Shown here: positions 52,907-60,662 of the stretch, piece by piece | Layout: each line of letters opens with the position of its first letter | How positions within the stretch are numbered: position 1 is the first letter of the stretch | DNA from: an uncultured Acidobacteriota bacterium | Lineage (GTDB): Bacteria; Acidobacteriota; UBA6911; RPQK01; JAJDTT01 | Reading direction: 5' to 3' | Length of the DNA stretch: 64,000 nt | Assembly (NCBI GenBank): GCA_951812665.1 | Contig: CATOST010000036.1 | Coordinates: 423,070 to 487,069, forward strand | Notes under the pieces: model-generated | What the model was told of the DNA's origin: nothing | The model's database searches: none | The model's input: only the letters and a program-made list of their open reading frames with translations | Made by a program: the position numbers and the translations under genes

Positions 52907-54367
52907 TCAGGCCAGGAACTGCTCTACCACTCTTCCGTGGATATCGGTCAGCCGGTGATGGCGGCCCTGGAACTTGAAGGTGAGCCGGGTGTGGTCGATC
53001 CCCAGGGCATGCAGGACCGTGGCCTGAAAGTCGTGGACGTGCACCGGGTCCCGAACCACGTTGTAGCCGAAGTCGTCGGTCTCTCCATAGACGGTGCCGG
53101 CCTTCATGCCGCCGCCTGCCATCCACATGGTGAAACACCGGGGGTGGTGGTCGCGGCCGTAGTTGTCCTCGGTGAGCTGGCCCTGGCAGTATGCCGTTCT
53201 TCCGAACTCGCCGCCCCAGATCACCAGGGTCTCTTCCAGCAGCCCCCTTTGCTTCAGGTCCGTCACCAACGCAGCCGAGGCCTGGTCGGTGGCGATGCAC
53301 TGCTCCCGGATCGCACTGGGAAGGTTGAGATGCTGGTCCCATCCCCGGTGGAAGAGCTGCACCAAGCGGACCCCCTTCTCGCTGAGGCGCCGGGCCAGCA
53401 GACAGTTCGCGGCATAGGTTCCAGGTGTCCTTGAGTCCGGTCCGTAGAGATCGAAGGTGCTGTCCGGTTCCTGGGAGACGTCGGTCAACTCGGGGACCGA
53501 AGCCTGCATCCGGAACGCCATCTCGTATTGGGAGATCCGGGCGGCGATCTCAGGATCGCCCAGGGAGCCCATCCGGATGCGGTTCAGCTCTCCGATTCCG
53601 TCCATCATCCGGCGGCGAGTCGCCATGTTGATCCCCGGAGGGTTGGAGAGGTACAGCACCGGGTCGCCGCCGCCCCGGAACTTGACGCCCTGGTGGCTGG
53701 AGGGGAGGAAAGCACTGCCCCACATCCGGGACATGATGGGCTGCATGGCGCGGATCTCCCCCTTGGAGACCAGGACCACGAAGTTGGGCAGGCTGTCGTT
53801 CTCGCTTCCCAGGCCGTAGCTCAGCCAGGCGCCCATGCTGGGCCGGCCCGGCTGTTGGCTTCCGGTCTGAATGAAGGTCATGGCCGGATCGTGGTTGATG
53901 GCGTCCGTGTGCACCGTCTTCACCACCAGCAGTTCGTCCACGATCCGGGACGTGTGAGGCAGCAGCTCGCTGACCCAGGTCCCGGACTGGCCGTGTTGCT
54001 TGAACTTGAAGAGGGAAGGGACCACCGGGAGTTGGGCCTGCTGCGAAGTCATTCCCGTGATGCGCTGGCCCCTGCGGATGGAGGCGGGGAGATCCGTGCC
54101 TCTCAACTCGCGGAGCCGGGGCTTGTAGTCGAACAGGTCCAACTGGGAGGGTCCGCCCGACTGGTAAAGGAAGATGACCCGCTTGGCGCGGGGAGCGAAG
54201 TGGGGGAGGCCGGGCAGGCCCCTTTTCCCGGCTCCGCCGTCCACGGAACCGGCCGCCAGCTCGGGAGTTAGCAGCGACGCCAGAGCCGCCGTCCCCACAC
54301 CCAAGGTGGTCCGAGAGAAGAAATGACGCCGCGTCCACTCCGGATGGAGGACTTGATTCATCTTCAC
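52907..54367 (-). CDS. DUF1501 family exported protein (C)
   Basis: A 486-residue DUF1501 protein with a Tat-like start (TRRHFFSRTTLGVGTAALASLL), VIFLYQSGGPSQLDLFDYKP, VIWGGEFGRTAYCQG and HDFQATVLHALGIDHTRLTF. Unlike copies A and B it has no adjacent DUF1549/1553 gene. The start is GTG 54367 (AGGAAG 8 nt upstream) or ATG 54361. The partner was either lost or lies elsewhere in the genome. Confidence 0.9.
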   Translation of the reverse strand: MKMNQVLHPEWTRRHFFSRTTLGVGTAALASLLTPELAAGSVDGGAGKRGLPGLPHFAPRAKRVIFLYQSGGPSQLDLFDYKPRLRELRGTDLPASIRRGQRITGMTSQQAQLPVVPSLFKFKQHGQSGTWVSELLPHTSRIVDELLVVKTVHTDAINHDPAMTFIQTGSQQPGRPSMGAWLSYGLGSENDSLPNFVVLVSKGEIRAMQPIMSRMWGSAFLPSSHQGVKFRGGGDPVLYLSNPPGINMATRRRMMDGIGELNRIRMGSLGDPEIAARISQYEMAFRMQASVPELTDVSQEPDSTFDLYGPDSRTPGTYAANCLLARRLSEKGVRLVQLFHRGWDQHLNLPSAIREQCIATDQASAALVTDLKQRGLLEETLVIWGGEFGRTAYCQGQLTEDNYGRDHHPRCFTMWMAGGGMKAGTVYGETDDFGYNVVRDPVHVHDFQATVLHALGIDHTRLTFKFQGRHHRLTDIHGRVVEQFLA

Positions 54368-54451
54368 CGGCTGCTTCCTGGCGAGGCCATGGAATGATCT
54401 ATTCGAATCGAGTCTATTCCGGGTCGGGCATCCCGGTCAACGCGCCTGGAG

Positions 54452-54496
54452 GGGGGACAGTCTTGTCCCCCATTTGGGAGGGGGGACTGTTAGTCC
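54452..54496 (+). repeat. Interspersed palindrome family 3, two tandem copies
   Basis: Two related units starting GGAGGGGGGAC. The first folds as GGGGGACA/TGTCCCCC with loop GTCT (54452-54471). The second folds as GGACT/AGTCC with loop GTT (54484-54496). A third, inverted unit (GGACTGTCAGTCCCCCC) is at 56756-56772 on the other side of the AlbA gene. Confidence 0.65.
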
Positions 54497-54547
54497 TAAT
54501 TGTCTCTCAGTAAAAAACTAACGAACATTAACTTTTTACGGAGCAAA

Positions 54548-54641
54548 TGCGGAGGTTGCCGGCTGAACCCGTTTCCTGGTAGCCGACTTGTAATCGGTAT
54601 GGCGTTAAGCTGCGCGGGTTCGACTCCCGCCCCCGCTTCCA
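54548..54641 (+). tRNA. Non-canonical tRNA-like sequence, anticodon TGT
   Basis: The T-arm is canonical (GCGGG, loop TTCGACT, CCCGC), CCA is encoded (54639-54641), and the anticodon arm is good: GCCGA, loop CTTGTAA, TCGGT, with anticodon TGT at 54589-54591. The D-stem GCCG/TGGT pairs with A between it and the anticodon stem. The remainder only fits in register with an 8-bp acceptor and 4-bp T-stem, with two acceptor mismatches (T-T and A-C). The variable region is about 16 nt and the D-loop (15 nt) lacks the usual GG. It is either an unusual type II tRNA or a degenerate one. Confidence 0.4.
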
Positions 54642-54648
54642 TCAGCGT

Positions 54649-56544
54649 ATGATAGTTGGGAATCTCAGGATGCAATCAGAAACGAAGATGCCCGCCAAGC
54701 AGGCCGAGCGACCGAGGCTCGACACCGCGATCACCGAGCATCTAAAGATGCTGGGGTTCGAGGGTCGGGGCCGTGAAGCCCGGAGGGAACTCGTGAACGT
54801 AACCGACGCGGAAATCCGCCAGCGTTTGCGCCTGGGCGAGGACAGCGGCTGGGAGTTCAAGCAGATCGAGTTTAGTGGCGACCGCCCGACAAGCCCCCGG
54901 CGAGAGGACCTCTCCGATGAGATTGCGGCCTTCGCCAACGCGAACGGGGGCGTGCTTCTTTGTGGGATTACCGACGGCGGTCGGATCCAGGGTATGTCCC
55001 CAGAGCAGATGGCCGCTCTTGACCACCTGTTGGTCGAAGTGAGCACGGACAAGTTGGAACCTTCCCTTCGCATCCACGTTCACCATCGAGAACTCGACGG
55101 CAGGGCCTTCGTACTCGTGGATGTACCGCGGGGCGATGCCGTACACGAGCGAGCCGGTCGCGCATTCATCCGGGTCGGCGCAACCAAACGCCGCCTCGGC
55201 GGCGACGAACGTCTGCGGCTGGCGCAAAGACGCGCCCAGAGCCGCTACCTCTGGTTCGACCGGCAAATTGTTCCGCAGACCGGCTTCGAGACCCTCAACG
55301 AGCGTCTTTGGGAACCGCTGCTCAGCGTGGCAGGAGCGTCTGACCCTCGCCGGGCTCTGATGAACCTTCGGCTTCTGGCGCCCGATGAAGCCGATGTGGA
55401 CCGGGCCACGGTAGCTGGCGTGCTGCTCTGCACCAACTCTCCCGAGGACTGGTTGCCGCAAGCGACTATCGTGGCGACCCGCTATCGCGGCAAGGAACGA
55501 GCCTCCGGCCAGTTGGACGCACAGGAAATCGCAGGGCCGCTTCCCATCCAGATCGCTCACGCGGTGAAGTTCGTGGTTCGCAACATGCGCGTATCGGCAC
55601 GCAAGACGCCTTCGCGAGAAGATGCGCCGCAGTACAGCAAGTCTGCGGTGTTTGAAGCCGTGGTCAACGCGGTTGTGCACCGCGACTACTCAATGTCCTC
55701 GCGCCGGATCAGGCTGTCGATGTTCAAGGATCGGCTGGAGATTGACTCGCCCGGTCAACTTCCCAACGGGATAACAATAGAAAGCATGGATTCGAGTCAA
55801 GCAACACGCAACGAAGTTCTCGCTTCCGTGTTTGGACGAATCCCCGTGGGCGACGTTCCCGGGTCTCGGCATCGCCGATACATGATGGAACGCCGAGGGG
55901 ACGGCGTCTCGATCATCCTCACGGAAACCCGCGAGACTGCCGGCATTGAGCCGGAGTACAGAGTCATTGATGTGTCGAGTCTGGTGCTGGCTATCCCGGC
56001 GGCCAGACTCGAACTCACACCGTCGGACGCCACGGTCACGGTGCACTCGGAGGGCGAACCTCTAGTCGGCGTCGACGTCCTAGCCCTGTTTCCGAACAAG
56101 ACTTGGCAACGGGCAACAACCGACGAAGCTGGCGAAGCAGACTTCGACCTGTACACGACGCATCTGCCGATGACCGTTTACGCCGCAGTCTCCGGGTACT
56201 CTGCCGGGTTGGCACGGGAGTGGACTCCGCGCCAAGGCGGCCTGTTGCTGGAACTGGCTCCGCTCCTGGCCGGAGGCGCGGTCATTTTCCCACAGTCTAC
56301 CGGACATCTCCCCGGACTTCGCGGACGGCTGAACCCGATACGCGATACTTCCGATCGGACCTATCTGTACGCAGACAACGTCGCCATCGAGCAGGGACGG
56401 CAGCAGCCGGTGTCGTTCCGGCTGGGCAAACCGATGAGGCTGACAGACGCGTTCGGTGTCGAAATGTCAGCAACCATAGTCGACATCATTGGGAGGTCGA
56501 CCCTAGTGGAATACAGGCCCTTCGAAACCAGCAAGAACCGGTGA
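54649..56544 (+). CDS. Schlafen AlbA_2 / GHKL-ATPase protein with C-terminal regulatory-like domain
   Basis: A 631-residue protein. Residues about 50-190 are an AlbA_2 (Schlafen-like) domain: EDSGWEFKQIEF, then ISDEIAAFANANGG-like DLSDEIAAFANANGGVLLCGITDGG. Residues about 310-440 are the HATPase_c_4-type region (SAVFEAVVNAVVHRDYS, DRLEIDSPGQLPNGIT). From about 450, VTVHSEGEPLVGVDVLALFP...TTDEAGEADFDLY resembles a carboxypeptidase-regulatory beta-sandwich, followed by about 100 unrecognised residues. Codon use (CTA, ACA and AAT more frequent) differs from neighbours. The start may instead be ATG 54670 or 54688. AlbA_2/GHKL proteins occur as regulators and in mobile or defence loci. Confidence 0.82.
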   Translation: MIVGNLRMQSETKMPAKQAERPRLDTAITEHLKMLGFEGRGREARRELVNVTDAEIRQRLRLGEDSGWEFKQIEFSGDRPTSPRREDLSDEIAAFANANGGVLLCGITDGGRIQGMSPEQMAALDHLLVEVSTDKLEPSLRIHVHHRELDGRAFVLVDVPRGDAVHERAGRAFIRVGATKRRLGGDERLRLAQRRAQSRYLWFDRQIVPQTGFETLNERLWEPLLSVAGASDPRRALMNLRLLAPDEADVDRATVAGVLLCTNSPEDWLPQATIVATRYRGKERASGQLDAQEIAGPLPIQIAHAVKFVVRNMRVSARKTPSREDAPQYSKSAVFEAVVNAVVHRDYSMSSRRIRLSMFKDRLEIDSPGQLPNGITIESMDSSQATRNEVLASVFGRIPVGDVPGSRHRRYMMERRGDGVSIILTETRETAGIEPEYRVIDVSSLVLAIPAARLELTPSDATVTVHSEGEPLVGVDVLALFPNKTWQRATTDEAGEADFDLYTTHLPMTVYAAVSGYSAGLAREWTPRQGGLLLELAPLLAGGAVIFPQSTGHLPGLRGRLNPIRDTSDRTYLYADNVAIEQGRQQPVSFRLGKPMRLTDAFGVEMSATIVDIIGRSTLVEYRPFETSKNR

Positions 56545-56728
56545 GAGTTTGGCCGAGTATCTTGAAAGTAAGGTTTCCTTCTCCCCCTCCAATGGCGGAT
56601 GTAATCAGGATAATCCTTAAAGTGCCTCGATGCCTTTCCGATCTCTGGCTTCCAGTCGCAGTATGGTTCGGATCTCGTTGCTTCGTCAGAATCTCGCGCA
56701 GGCCCAGGAACTACTATTAGTCCCCACA

Positions 56729-56770
56729 TTCCGTAGCTCAGTTGGACAAAGCGACGGACTGTCAGTCCCC
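56729..56770 (+). pseudogene. tRNA 5'-half fragment (D-arm plus GTC-like anticodon arm)
   Basis: TTCCGTAGCTCAGTTGGACA, then AAGCGACGGACTGTCAGTCC: the TAGCTCAGTTGG D-arm is typical of tRNA, and CTGTCAG would be an Asp-type GTC loop. The anticodon stem pairs only at three positions. The 3' half is absent: the sequence runs directly into family 3 and family 1 palindromes. It is called a remnant, not a functional gene. Confidence 0.55.
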
Positions 56771-56779
56771 CCACGCCCC

Positions 56780-56807
56780 GGAACCGGGGGTTGCAAACCC
56801 CCGCTCC
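56780..56807 (+). repeat. Interspersed palindrome family 1, overlapping atoE stop
   Basis: GGAACCGGGGGTTGCAAACC followed by CCCGCTCC. The stem CGGGGGTT/AACCCCCG (with a CGG/CCG outer part) keeps the family 1 GGA...GCTCC borders with a changed core. Its last base begins the CTA that is the minus-strand TAG stop of the transporter gene. Confidence 0.65.
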
Positions 56808-58210
56808 TAGAGCCGGATCGGGATCAGGAGCATGGCGAACAGGCTGAAGCAGAAGCAGGCCAGACCCACCAGGGAGGAATAACCCACCACGTCCCCGAAC
56901 CGCATCCGCGTCAATGACAATATCGGTATCGCCCAGAAGGGCTGGATAAAGTTCGTGGTGGAGTCGCCGTAGGCATAGGAAAGCAGGATGGTGGTCACCG
57001 AAACACCCAGTTCCTCGCCGGCGGGGATCAGGAAGGGGGCCTCGATCATCCACTTGGAGCCTCCCGAGGGAACGAAGAGGTTCATGAAGCCCGAATAGGC
57101 GTAGACCACGATCGGAAAGGTGCCCGCGGATGCCAACTTGGCGAACAATCCGCCCAGCCAGGCGCCCAACGCGGTGTTGTTCATCACGCCGAAGATGCCG
57201 GCATAGAAGGGGAACTGCAGGATGATTCCCCAGGTCGCGCCCGCACCTTTGCGGCAGGCCTGGATGAAGGAATCGGGGCGGCCATGGAGCAGCAGAGCGG
57301 CTCCCAGAAAGAGCATGTTGTAGCCGTTGATGGTCCACGCCGTCCCAAAGCCTCGAGTGACCAGGGTATGGCCCAAGGGATAGAGGATCAGGACCACGGC
57401 CAGCGCAATCCAGCCGCGGAAACGTTCGAGAGCGCCGGCCGGTGTCGAGATCCTCTCCGGAAGCAGCGGCGGTCGGGGCAGGATAGCTTCCACCTGCTCC
57501 GTAGAGAGCGTGATCCGATCTCGTCCGGGGTGCAACAGAAGCAGGGTGGCCAGCCCGACGGCCGCGATTCCGAACGTATAGATCAGGTTGAATGGGTTGA
57601 ACAGCGTCTCGGTGACCGGTAGCAGGCGATCCACCACCGGCTGTCCCGTGGCCGGTTCCAGGAACGGATTCCCTGGAGTGGCCATGATGAGGGGCGCGGA
57701 AGCGGACAGCCCGCAGTGCCACACCGTCCCCATCCCCAGGTAGGCGCCGACGATCAGAATCCGGATGTCCGCCCTCGGATTGTGACGGCAGACGAAGGGA
57801 ATGAAGAGGGCGCCGCCGACGATGCAGAAGGCCCAGTTCAGGTATCCGGTGACCAGCGAGAACAGGCCCGCAAGGAGCACGGCCTGAAGTGGCCGCTCGG
57901 GGTCCGGAATCCGGGCGATGCGGTCCAGCAACCGGTAGACCGGCCGCGACGACACGCAGGCGTGGGAGGCCACCATGGCGATGGCGAATTGCATCGCCAG
58001 TTCCAGCAGGGTCCACATGCCTGTCCCCCAGGCCAGGACCGCCGCCTCCAAGCCCGCGCCGGCGCCGGCCACCGCCAGCAGCAGGGCCGCGGCCGTCAAG
58101 AACATGCAGATGACCCAGGAATCGGGCACCCAGCGCTCGGTGAAGCGGGAAAGCGAAACGCCGACTTGTCGGAACCACTCGATCATGGAATGAAGTCTGA
58201 CCGCTTTCAC
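56807..58210 (-). CDS. atoE: Short-chain fatty acid transporter (AtoE family)
   Basis: A 467-residue polytopic membrane protein of the AtoE/TIGR00366 family, which imports short-chain fatty acids such as acetoacetate or butyrate. Hallmarks: RFTERWVPDSWVICMFLT at the N-terminus, VTGYLNWAFCIVGGALF, YLGMGTVWHCGLSASAPL, and the C-terminal FMNLFVPSGGSKWMIEAPFL and YGDSTTNFIQPFWAIPIL. The start is GTG 58210 or ATG 58186; neither has a clear ribosome-binding site. The stop lies in a palindromic repeat. No ato catabolic genes are adjacent. Confidence 0.9.
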   Translation of the reverse strand: MKAVRLHSMIEWFRQVGVSLSRFTERWVPDSWVICMFLTAAALLLAVAGAGAGLEAAVLAWGTGMWTLLELAMQFAIAMVASHACVSSRPVYRLLDRIARIPDPERPLQAVLLAGLFSLVTGYLNWAFCIVGGALFIPFVCRHNPRADIRILIVGAYLGMGTVWHCGLSASAPLIMATPGNPFLEPATGQPVVDRLLPVTETLFNPFNLIYTFGIAAVGLATLLLLHPGRDRITLSTEQVEAILPRPPLLPERISTPAGALERFRGWIALAVVLILYPLGHTLVTRGFGTAWTINGYNMLFLGAALLLHGRPDSFIQACRKGAGATWGIILQFPFYAGIFGVMNNTALGAWLGGLFAKLASAGTFPIVVYAYSGFMNLFVPSGGSKWMIEAPFLIPAGEELGVSVTTILLSYAYGDSTTNFIQPFWAIPILSLTRMRFGDVVGYSSLVGLACFCFSLFAMLLIPIRL

Positions 58211-58242
58211 TGGGACCCGGTTCCAGGTGCCATGGCAACGGG

Positions 58243-59211
58243 TCAGGCGTTCCCCGCCGGCGCCGGTCGGCGTTCCCGGTACCAGACTGCCGTCCGAGTG
58301 AGCTCGGCATGGAAGTCGTTGGTGGGATTGAAATCCAGTTCGGCCCGGGCCTGCGAGATGTCGGCCTGGGTGTGCGCCACGTCAGCGGTGCGGGGCGGAC
58401 GACGTTCGAGCGGGAGCTTCCTGCCGCTGATCTGCTCCAAGGCCTGGTGGAGTTCGAGCAGGGAGTGGGCCTGCCCCTGGCCGATGTTCAGCACTTCGGC
58501 CGAAAAGCCATCGGTCCGCTCCGCCGCGGCGACGTTGGCTTGGACCACGTTGTCGATGAAGCAGAAGTCCCGCGTCTGCGTGCCGTCCCCTTCCAGGTAA
58601 GGCTGGTACGAAGAATCCACGTACAGATAATGGAGCCACGCCGGCAACACCGTGGAGTAGGCCCCGCCGAACCGAGTGCCCGGACCGAACACGTTGAAGT
58701 AGCGAAGACTCACCACGTCCAGTCCGTAGAGGCGATGGAACATCCGGCACCACTGCTCTCCCTGCAGCTTGGTCAGAGCGTACGGCGACTGAGGATGGCA
58801 GGGATGCGTCTCGGGCGTGGGCAGGGTGTCAGCGCCGCCGTACACCGAGCTGCTGCTGGCGAAGACCAGCCGGCTCTCTCCCACGAGGCCGGATTTGAGG
58901 ATGGCGTTCAACACCGAGATGGTGCCGGTCAGATTGGGCGTGGCGCTCCGCAGAGGTTCCTGGACGGAATAGGAAACTCGCGGCACGGCCGCCAAATGGA
59001 TCACCGCGGCGGGTCGGGTCTCGCGAAACAGGCGGCGGAGCCACTCCGTGTCGGTCACACAACGGACATGGTACCGGACCCCATCCACCGGGCGCCTGGA
59101 AGAACCCTCCGAAAGGTCGTCGACGCCGATGACCTGATGGCCCAGGTCGATCAGCCTCCGGCAGGTGTTCTGACCGATGAAGCCGTTGCTCCCGGTGACG
59201 ACCAGCTTCAT
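58243..59211 (-). CDS. NAD-dependent sugar-nucleotide epimerase/dehydratase
   Basis: A 322-residue extended SDR of the UDP-glucose 4-epimerase type: TGSNGFIG (residues 6-13), the FASSSSVYGG serine region (118-126) and the catalytic Y144-A-L-T-K148. GDGTQTRDFCFIDNVVQA is the conserved substrate/active-site segment. The ATG at 59211 has AGGAGAGG upstream. The longer frame to 59313 lacks family similarity. It probably supplies nucleotide sugars for surface polysaccharide. Confidence 0.92.
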   Translation of the reverse strand: MKLVVTGSNGFIGQNTCRRLIDLGHQVIGVDDLSEGSSRRPVDGVRYHVRCVTDTEWLRRLFRETRPAAVIHLAAVPRVSYSVQEPLRSATPNLTGTISVLNAILKSGLVGESRLVFASSSSVYGGADTLPTPETHPCHPQSPYALTKLQGEQWCRMFHRLYGLDVVSLRYFNVFGPGTRFGGAYSTVLPAWLHYLYVDSSYQPYLEGDGTQTRDFCFIDNVVQANVAAAERTDGFSAEVLNIGQGQAHSLLELHQALEQISGRKLPLERRPPRTADVAHTQADISQARAELDFNPTNDFHAELTRTAVWYRERRPAPAGNA

Positions 59212-59423
59212 ATTGTCGAACCTCTCCTGATCGTTCTCACGATCGACCGAGAGGCACACGTCGACTTGCGGCGGTTGATCACGATTCTCCCCTCGTCCAT
59301 CGCCGGCACCCACATCAAGGGACCGTAAATATAACCGCGACGAGTTCTTAAAATAGCAGAGTCGACGGACTCAAATCGGTACGGCGCCAGAGGATGGATC
59401 ATTTCTTGTGGCCGCAGGGAAAT

Positions 59424-60504
59424 TCAACGGCCGGACAGGTACGGCCGGAGCCGAGGGGCGATGTCGGTGCTGAACCAGGCGGCGCCGGAAGGGGAGAGAT
59501 GGTGACCGTCCGTAAAGAGACTGGGGTCGGAGTATTCCTGGAGAGGGTAAAGAACGTCGACCCCTTTCTCTCGGGCCAAGGTTTCCAGCAGGCGCTGGTT
59601 GCGGGAGGTGGCCGGCTCGTGGAACCGGAAGAACGAAGGGTGCAGCGGCATTATCAGGAAGACCGGCTTGATCCCGGCGTCTCTGACCTCATCGATCAGC
59701 CCTGACAGATTATTCCGATCGACGGCATTCTTTTCCGTGAACCGGGGCCGGTCCCCCTCGCTCCGGTACTCGCCGCTGGTCAGCAAGGCCCACAGATCGC
59801 TGTGCCATCCATACCGGGTCTGCAGGCCGGCCACCCGTTCCGCCTCCCGGAAGGTCATGGAAGCGTCGACGTAGGGAGTGACGAAGCAGTCTCCCAGGAA
59901 CCAGCACTTCAGGTCCGGGATCAACTCCTGATGGATGAAGTCGGAACGGTAGCGGTAGAGGGCGAGATGGCGAGCCAGGAAATGGGAGATCGTCGTCCCG
60001 ATTGAATCCTGCGCATCAGATTCGGATGAGTCATCTGATGATGCAGAGAGTCCCGGTAGAGACGGATCAGCCGCGTGGACTTGTCCGTGGTCAGGAGCCA
60101 GTCGGGACTGACCCCGAACACCAGGACCTCGGGCCGAATGCCGTTTCCCAGGAGCAGTTCGGGTAGGAAGACACCGCCGTGTGAAGCGGACCGTCTGTGA
60201 GCCGGTCGCCGAAATTGAAGAAAGTCTCGGGCGGCAGGTTCAGCGCGCGGCCGATCACTTCGGGTCGAATCCGCACTTGGTCCGGGAATCTCCCGTAAGA
60301 CGATCCGCGGCGGCCGCGCATATTTGAGGACGCTGGCCAGACGTTTTCGTCACGCGGGGATCGTGGGTCGGACTCAAGCGACATCGAACTGGGGAAGGAC
60401 GATCTTTCGGGCGTTGAGCTCGACAATGGTCCAGTCCAGCAGTTTGACGGCGGCAGCGGCCAGCAGGAGCGTCCCAGAACCCTGAGACTCAGGTTTGCCC
60501 GCAT
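59424..60504 (-). pseudogene. SGNH/AlgX-like anchored hydrolase, frame-disrupted
   Basis: Fragments in different minus-strand frames line up as one protein: MRANLSLRVL with a hydrophobic anchor TLLLAAAAVKLLDWTIVELN, then ALNLPPETFFNFGD, VLVFGVSPDWLLTTDKSTRLIRLYRDSLHHQ, SHFLARHLALYRYRSDFIHQ, and the intact C-terminal frame (59424-59924) with IKPVFLIMPLHPSFF and DGHHLSPSGAAWF (the D-x-x-H of SGNH hydrolases). At least four frame breaks lie between 60480 and 59930. Such proteins often O-acetylate or process exported glycans. Sequence error is the likeliest cause. Confidence 0.65.
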
Positions 60505-60662
60505 CTCACCTACTCTACAACGCGGCGGCAATGGCCGGTCCGGTCCGGAGACCGAAACCGTCCGGGGCCCATCTTGACTCTGATACTTGGTCGTGATACG
60601 CCTTGTGGAAGTTCAGATCCCAGCCTTTTTCATATTGGCCTTTCAAAAAAGAGGAGGAAATC

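Noticed and set aside
56729..56815. A complete tRNA-Asp(GTC) gene
   Set aside because: The apparent T-arm (GGGGGTTGCAAACCCCC) is a family 1 palindrome, the 3' acceptor does not pair with the 5' end, and the anticodon stem has mismatches.
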